A stretch of DNA of 29,305 bases from Tubiluchus corallicola (taxonomy: Eukaryota; Priapulida; Priapulimorpha; Priapulimorphida; Tubiluchidae). The DNA lies in NCBI GenBank assembly GCA_030141605.1, contig JAQGDQ010002460.1, forward strand, positions 1 to 29,305. The letters are read 5' to 3'. Positions 24,830 through 29,305 of this stretch are shown piece after piece (the first letter of the stretch is position 1; each line of letters opens with the position of its first letter). Under the pieces are notes generated by a model. That model ran no database searches and had not been told where the DNA came from. It was given only the letters and a program-made list of their open reading frames with translations. The translations under genes were made by a program, and so were the position numbers.

Positions 24830-26641
24830 TTACTTTTTGTATAGTGGGCCATAAGCCTTACAAGCTCTAAAGTCTGCTCCTTCTAGATGCTTTGTTCCAA
24901 AATTGCTCCAAGCAGATGGTCTCATAATTTTTTCCTCTTCAACATTATGCATCATTATAGGTATTCTTAGCATTGAAGCTAAAGTTATAATGTCTTCACC
25001 TATATGACCATAACTAAATGCACAATGATTTGAACCCCAAGATTTCATTACAGAATAAACTGATTTAAAGGCACCTTCTCCTGTAAGCTTAGGAACAAAG
25101 AATGTTTTTGGCCACGTTGGATCTGTTCTAGAAATAATTATACTTTCAAGCTCTTCATTTAAATCTATTGAATAACCTTCAGCAATTTGCAATACTGGAC
25201 CTAACCCTTTTACTAAGTTTAATCTTGTCATAGTAATTGGCATACCACCTTTGGTTTTAAAGCTAGAAGAATATCCTCCTCCTCTAAAAGAAGCGAGCTT
25301 TCCTGGTCCCCACTTTGTTGAAGCTATACATTTTTTTACATCATTGCTTGTGATTTCCCAGTGTGGTTTCATTGCTGGTTTTCCATTAATTTCCATTTCA
25401 CCTGATCCATCTAAAGCAGCTGATCCTGAATTTGTCAAATAGATAAACCCATTTTTAGCACTTTCACTAACTTCTTCATTTGGAGATACTCTTTTTAATG
25501 CATCTGGGCTCCAATAAGTTCTTACATCTGCAAATATTGATGCTCCTCCTGTTAAAAGATGGCCAAATAGCATACTAATTGCATTTAGGCTGTCATTTTC
25601 AGTTGCAACAATATATGATTCTCTTATACCATTCCAGTCAAAAGATGAATTTAAAATAGCTTCCATAAAATCACCATTAGGAAAATAATCTGTCCAATGC
25701 CTTTGTCCTTGAAATCCACTTGCAATGGCATTATGTCCCTCTGATTCTTCTGTGTAGCCTATTTTTTCTAAATGCTTATTCCCAATCATTAGATCTCTAG
25801 CAATCAAAGTCATTTTTATTACAAACTCCCAGTTTTTATCTTTTTGTTCTCTAGATTCTTGAATTTCAGGTTTATTTGGGTCTTTCATTTCCCTACAATT
25901 TTCCTTTACCCACTCAACAGCTTTTTCAAATTCACTTTCGTCGTATATCTTTTTTTCAATTCTACGAATGAATTCACTCATATCAATATATTCATTTCGC
26001 ATACCTAAATATGTCTCAAATAAATCAGGATCAATTATAGAACCCCCTATTCCCATAGAAACACTTCCCATTGATAAATAAGACTTTCCTTTCATAGTAG
26101 ATACAGCTATAGCAGATTTTGCAAATTTTAAAAGTTGAAAAGCTACATCTTCAGGTATAGAAATATCATCCATTTCTTGTACATCTTTACCATAAATTTT
26201 AAAAATTGGAAGGCCCTTTTGCTCAGCTGCAGCAATAGCTCCAGCTAAATACACTGACCCAGGTCTTTGACTCCCGTTAAATCCCCAAATTGCTTTTGGA
26301 ATTGTTGGATCCATTTCCATAAGCTCAGAAGCATAAGCCCATGCGTAAGTGACATCAATTATTGCTCCAACATTTTCTTTTTTAAAATATTCTGAGGTTT
26401 TAACTGCCTCTGACACTCCACCAATAGTTGTAGGTGAAGTTATTACATCTACAGGGGCCCCGTTTGAGTGCTTTAAACTTTTAGAAATTAAATCTACAAC
26501 TTTATCAGCTATTTTTTTTGTATTTTCTTCTAATGCTTCTCTTACACCATTTCTTCTTCCATCTATTATGAGTCTAACACCAACTTTAGGTAATTTACCA
26601 TTCAACCTACTTATATTACTTAAATGTTTACTTTTAGCCAC
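24830..26641 (-). CDS. fucI: L-fucose isomerase
   Basis: Interconverts L-fucose and L-fuculose (and D-arabinose and D-ribulose), Mn2+-dependent, cytoplasmic. It is 603 residues with a GTG start (GGAGG seven bases upstream). Similarity to E. coli FucI is extensive: IIDGRRNGVRE, PKAIWGFNG, GKSYLSMGSVSMGIGGS, SGFQGQRHWTDYFPNGD, ILNSSFDWNGIRE and NVEEEKIMRPSAW. Metal ligands are Glu348 (ATEND), Asp372 (FADVRTYWSP) and His539 (GSNHC). No fuculokinase or fuculose-phosphate aldolase gene is seen, so either those lie outside the window or the enzyme works on another sugar here. It is followed by uxuA and preceded by the TIM-barrel epimerase (34 bases). Confidence 0.96.
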   Translation of the reverse strand: MAKSKHLSNISRLNGKLPKVGVRLIIDGRRNGVREALEENTKKIADKVVDLISKSLKHSNGAPVDVITSPTTIGGVSEAVKTSEYFKKENVGAIIDVTYAWAYASELMEMDPTIPKAIWGFNGSQRPGSVYLAGAIAAAEQKGLPIFKIYGKDVQEMDDISIPEDVAFQLLKFAKSAIAVSTMKGKSYLSMGSVSMGIGGSIIDPDLFETYLGMRNEYIDMSEFIRRIEKKIYDESEFEKAVEWVKENCREMKDPNKPEIQESREQKDKNWEFVIKMTLIARDLMIGNKHLEKIGYTEESEGHNAIASGFQGQRHWTDYFPNGDFMEAILNSSFDWNGIRESYIVATENDSLNAISMLFGHLLTGGASIFADVRTYWSPDALKRVSPNEEVSESAKNGFIYLTNSGSAALDGSGEMEINGKPAMKPHWEITSNDVKKCIASTKWGPGKLASFRGGGYSSSFKTKGGMPITMTRLNLVKGLGPVLQIAEGYSIDLNEELESIIISRTDPTWPKTFFVPKLTGEGAFKSVYSVMKSWGSNHCAFSYGHIGEDIITLASMLRIPIMMHNVEEEKIMRPSAWSNFGTKHLEGADFRACKAYGPLYKK

Positions 26642-26675
26642 TTTTATCCTCCGCTTAATTTATATAAACTTTATA

Positions 26676-27506
26676 TTAGTTGAAAATTTCTTTTTCTTTT
26701 GATCTAAAAAATTTCATAGTTTTTCTTACTGCATGATCTGGATCATTTGTATACCCAAAACCTAGTTCAGCTGCCAAAAATCCTTTATAGTCATTTTCTT
26801 TTAGGCTTTCTAAAAATAGATCAAAATCAATTTTTCCTTCACCTGGTACTAAATGATCATCGCTTTGTCCATTGTTATCATCAAAATGATAGTGAACAAT
26901 ATATCCCTTTACTTTCTTAGGAACATCTACTAGTGACTCCTTGTTTACAAATAAGTGGCCAGTGTCTAAACAAAGCCCCATATTATCTTTTCCTAATTCA
27001 TCTATAACTTTCATCCCCTCTTCTGTTGTTTTTACTAAATCTGTTTCCATTGCATGAGCAGGTTCAAGTAAAAGCATTACATTTTTATCTTTTGCATATT
27101 CAATGCACTCTTTAAAACTTTTCATCATTGCATTCCATGAATCTTCCCATTTGTCACCAAATAAACTAAAACCAGGGCATAAGCTAACATATGGAGACTC
27201 TAGTTTTTCTGCCACGTCTATATTTTTTTTAATATACTCTACAGAATATTTTCTCATTTTTTCATCTGTAGTAGCTAAATTTGTAGGGTATCTAAACTGG
27301 GCTGGAATAAAATTTGAGATTTCCATATTATTATCTTTTAAAACTTTTTTTACTTTTTCAATTCTAGCATCGTCCATATCTTCCCAATAAGCATGTGGTC
27401 TGCCTCCCCATACTTCTACACCTTTATATCCTTGTTTAGCTAATCTTTTGATAGCCTCTATTAGTGGATATCTAAAATATACAAATGTTGATTGACTATA
27501 TTTCAT
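26676..27506 (-). CDS. TIM-barrel sugar isomerase/epimerase (AP endonuclease 2 family)
   Basis: A 276-residue protein of the xylose-isomerase-like TIM-barrel superfamily, close in pattern to ketose 3-epimerases and hydroxypyruvate-isomerase-like enzymes. The four metal ligands are visible at strand ends: Glu148 (LLLEPAH), Asp181 with His184 (CLDTGH), His207 (HYHFDD) and Glu247 (AAELGFG). DDHLVPGEGKIDF (216-228) is typical of sugar epimerases. AAGGAG precedes the ATG. It lies between the GH31 gene (41 bases) and fucI (34 bases), so its substrate may be the ketose made by FucI or a related sugar. This is inference; the exact reaction is unknown. Confidence 0.85.
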   Translation of the reverse strand: MKYSQSTFVYFRYPLIEAIKRLAKQGYKGVEVWGGRPHAYWEDMDDARIEKVKKVLKDNNMEISNFIPAQFRYPTNLATTDEKMRKYSVEYIKKNIDVAEKLESPYVSLCPGFSLFGDKWEDSWNAMMKSFKECIEYAKDKNVMLLLEPAHAMETDLVKTTEEGMKVIDELGKDNMGLCLDTGHLFVNKESLVDVPKKVKGYIVHYHFDDNNGQSDDHLVPGEGKIDFDLFLESLKENDYKGFLAAELGFGYTNDPDHAVRKTMKFFRSKEKEIFN

Positions 27507-27547
27507 TGTTTTCTCCTTTTCATAATAATTATACTGCGTTAATAATT

Positions 27548-29305
27548 TTATATTTTTTTTATGATAGTCTCTTTTTCTTCCTTAGTCCCCATACCTATAA
27601 GGTCAAATTTTTCAAAACTTACTTCTATTTTTATATCTTCTATAGTATTATTTATTTTTAGTAAACCTGATTTTTTAGTATTACTATAATACCAACCTTC
27701 ATCTGATTCTTTCCATTTATCTCTATGAATAAACTGCTTTATTTCTCTATCATTTACCTTTACCCAATAGATACCTTTTGTTTCATTTATTATTTCAAAT
27801 ATAAGATTATCAACACTTGATTTATAGCTTCCTTTTTTGTTCAATTTGATTTCAATAATTTCTTTAGCATTAACACAAATATTTGTACTTAGATATTCCC
27901 CTTTTTTATAATCATTTGTATTTCCATCGTCTTCATAAAGATTAAAAGTTGAGCTATTATTTCCCCCAATGATAAAAATCATTTCTTTTACTTTATCTTT
28001 ACTTAAGTTATATATACCTTTAGTCATTGGTATAATGGCATTTTCTTTTATAAACATTGGAATGGATCCTATTTTAACAGGAATTTCTACTTCACTTCCT
28101 CCTTGGTACTTCTCTCTAGTCCAAAAATTATACCATGCTGTTCCCTTTGGTAAATATATCTTTCTTGTTTTAGCTCCTTTTTCAATTACATTTGCAACTA
28201 AAATACACGGTCCAAACATAAAGTTTACACTTTCATCAAAACATTTCTCATCATCTTGAAATTCATAAACCATAGGCCTCATAATAGGAGTTCCTTTTTC
28301 AGAAGCTTCTTTTACCAAGGAGTATAAATAAGGCATTAAATCATATCTTAATTTTATAGCCTTTCTAATATATTTTGTATATTTCTTGAACATCCATGGC
28401 TCTGTCACTGTATTATTAGTATTACATGAATGTATAGAAAATCTTGGCTGGAAAATACCATTTTGAGTCCACCTTACTAATAATTCTGCTTCAGGATTTG
28501 GTCCATAAAACCCTCCAATGTCGCACCCATTTATTGCAACTCCTGAAAGCCCCATACCTAAAACTACTGAAATTCCATACTTTAGGCTTTCCCATGAAGT
28601 AAAATTATCTCCAGCCCAAGTAGAAGCATATCTTTGTATACCTGCATAACCAGATCTATTTATTATAAAAGGTCTAATATTAGGCTTTTCTTCTTTCAAG
28701 GCTTCTCTCGCAGTAAATGCCATCATAAAAGGCATTATGGGCTTATGTTCTGCTATAGTTCCACCTGTACCTTCAAAAGAACATTTTGACATTTTGTCAT
28801 CTATACTGTCATATTCACAATTGTCGTTCCAAATAGAAGACACTCCTTTAGATATTAAATGCTTTTTACAAAGGCTTTTCCATATTTCTCGCCCACCTTC
28901 ACTAGTAAAATCTACGAAAGATCCGTCTCCTCCCCACCATTTATCTACATAATCTTTTTCTCCATCAGAAGTCTTTATAAAGGCATTTTTATTTTGAAAA
29001 TCTTTATAATAAGGATGAGTAGTCAAAACACCAGGTTTTATATTAGGAGAAACAGGAACTCCTCTGTCGCTCATTTTTTCAAAAAATTCTTCTGGGTTAT
29101 TAAATCTTATTCTATTCCAATAAAATACATATCTTTTGTTATTATCTCCAACTGTATATCCAGAAGATAGCTGAAAACCACTTATTGGAATATCTTCTTT
29201 CAAATTTTTATCAATAAACCCAATGATTTCTTTATCACAGTTTTCAGTAAGCTCAACATAATACATTGTAGATCCTAGATATCCTAAAGAATAAAGTGGT
29301 GGGAA
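27548..29305 (-). CDS. Glycoside hydrolase family 31 protein (5' end outside window)
   Basis: An alpha-glycosidase (GH31: alpha-glucosidase, alpha-xylosidase or related), removing a terminal alpha-linked sugar. The frame is open through the right edge: 13 codons before Met 29266 read FPPLYSLGYLGST, the typical GH31 barrel entry, so that Met is internal and the N-terminal domain is missing from the window. 585 codons are visible. Counting from that Met, the nucleophile is Asp148 (SIWNDNCEYD) and the acid/base Asp220 (STWAGDN). CDIGGF (248-253) and the distal beta domains (INRSGYAG, RPMVYEF, PMFIKENAIIPM) follow. It is the first visible gene of the train. Substrate is unresolved; the WNDNCE nucleophile context differs from the common WxDMNE. 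Confidence 0.92.
   Translation of the reverse strand, partial: FPPLYSLGYLGSTMYYVELTENCDKEIIGFIDKNLKEDIPISGFQLSSGYTVGDNNKRYVFYWNRIRFNNPEEFFEKMSDRGVPVSPNIKPGVLTTHPYYKDFQNKNAFIKTSDGEKDYVDKWWGGDGSFVDFTSEGGREIWKSLCKKHLISKGVSSIWNDNCEYDSIDDKMSKCSFEGTGGTIAEHKPIMPFMMAFTAREALKEEKPNIRPFIINRSGYAGIQRYASTWAGDNFTSWESLKYGISVVLGMGLSGVAINGCDIGGFYGPNPEAELLVRWTQNGIFQPRFSIHSCNTNNTVTEPWMFKKYTKYIRKAIKLRYDLMPYLYSLVKEASEKGTPIMRPMVYEFQDDEKCFDESVNFMFGPCILVANVIEKGAKTRKIYLPKGTAWYNFWTREKYQGGSEVEIPVKIGSIPMFIKENAIIPMTKGIYNLSKDKVKEMIFIIGGNNSSTFNLYEDDGNTNDYKKGEYLSTNICVNAKEIIEIKLNKKGSYKSSVDNLIFEIINETKGIYWVKVNDREIKQFIHRDKWKESDEGWYYSNTKKSGLLKINNTIEDIKIEVSFEKFDLIGMGTKEEKETIIKKI

Noticed and set aside
29264-29266. Met at 29266 as the true start of the GH31 gene
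   Set aside because: The frame stays open to the window edge and the 13 upstream codons encode conserved GH31 sequence, so the gene is cut by the edge.
1-29305. Insertion sequences, prophage genes, integrases, tRNA genes or defence systems
   Set aside because: No transposase, integrase, phage structural, nuclease-defence or tRNA-like sequence was recognised on either strand by reading; no computed search was possible.

Overview
The window is strongly AT-rich, gene-dense bacterial DNA. It encodes an outer-membrane LptD-like beta-barrel, so the cell is diderm. Its substrate-binding proteins, however, are lipoproteins with short LxxC-type signals, and glmS carries the self-cleaving glmS ribozyme. 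Low GC, a diderm envelope, lipoprotein binding proteins, TRAP transport and the glmS ribozyme together fit Fusobacteriota best. This is an inference from protein and RNA flavour, not a database match.

Left part (1-14.9 kb): mostly single housekeeping genes with their own promoters. On the + strand are a 5'-nucleotidase-family lipoprotein, rpmE (zinc-type L31) and upp, followed by a gene-free stretch of about 1 kb. On the - strand are hom and an OppA-like lipoprotein with a repeat-built Met/Glu/Lys linker. On the + strand again are the glmS ribozyme and glmS, a very large LptD-like protein, and trpS. Several + promoters share an extended -10 (TGN before the -10 hexamer).

Right part (15.1-29.3 kb): one long - strand gene train, read from the right edge. 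The order is GH31 glycosidase (cut by the window edge), metal-dependent TIM-barrel epimerase, fucI, uxuA, uxuB, eda, kdgK, dctP, uidA, dctQ, dctM and a small 2Fe-2S protein with a Cys-rich tail. Gaps are short or overlapping, except 113 bases between fucI and uxuA. The train forms a hexuronide-use locus. A TRAP transporter would import a glucuronide, and cytoplasmic beta-glucuronidase would split it. Glucuronate would then flow through fructuronate, mannonate, KDG and KDPG to pyruvate and glyceraldehyde-3-phosphate. The glucuronate isomerase (uxaC) is not in the window. FucI, the epimerase and GH31 suggest that the second sugar released is also handled here.

Main points for a second look: (1) uxuB is frameshifted at a 5-base homopolymer, which separates its first 42 residues from the rest, and the dinucleotide-binding motif just after it is altered. 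(2) The segment upstream of the glmS ribozyme cleavage site is perfectly complementary over 13 bases to the segment just before the glmS ribosome-binding-site hairpin, suggesting an extra layer of control. (3) uidA is inserted between the binding-protein and membrane genes of the TRAP transporter, behind an intercistronic hairpin. No tRNA, rRNA, CRISPR array, insertion sequence or prophage was seen.
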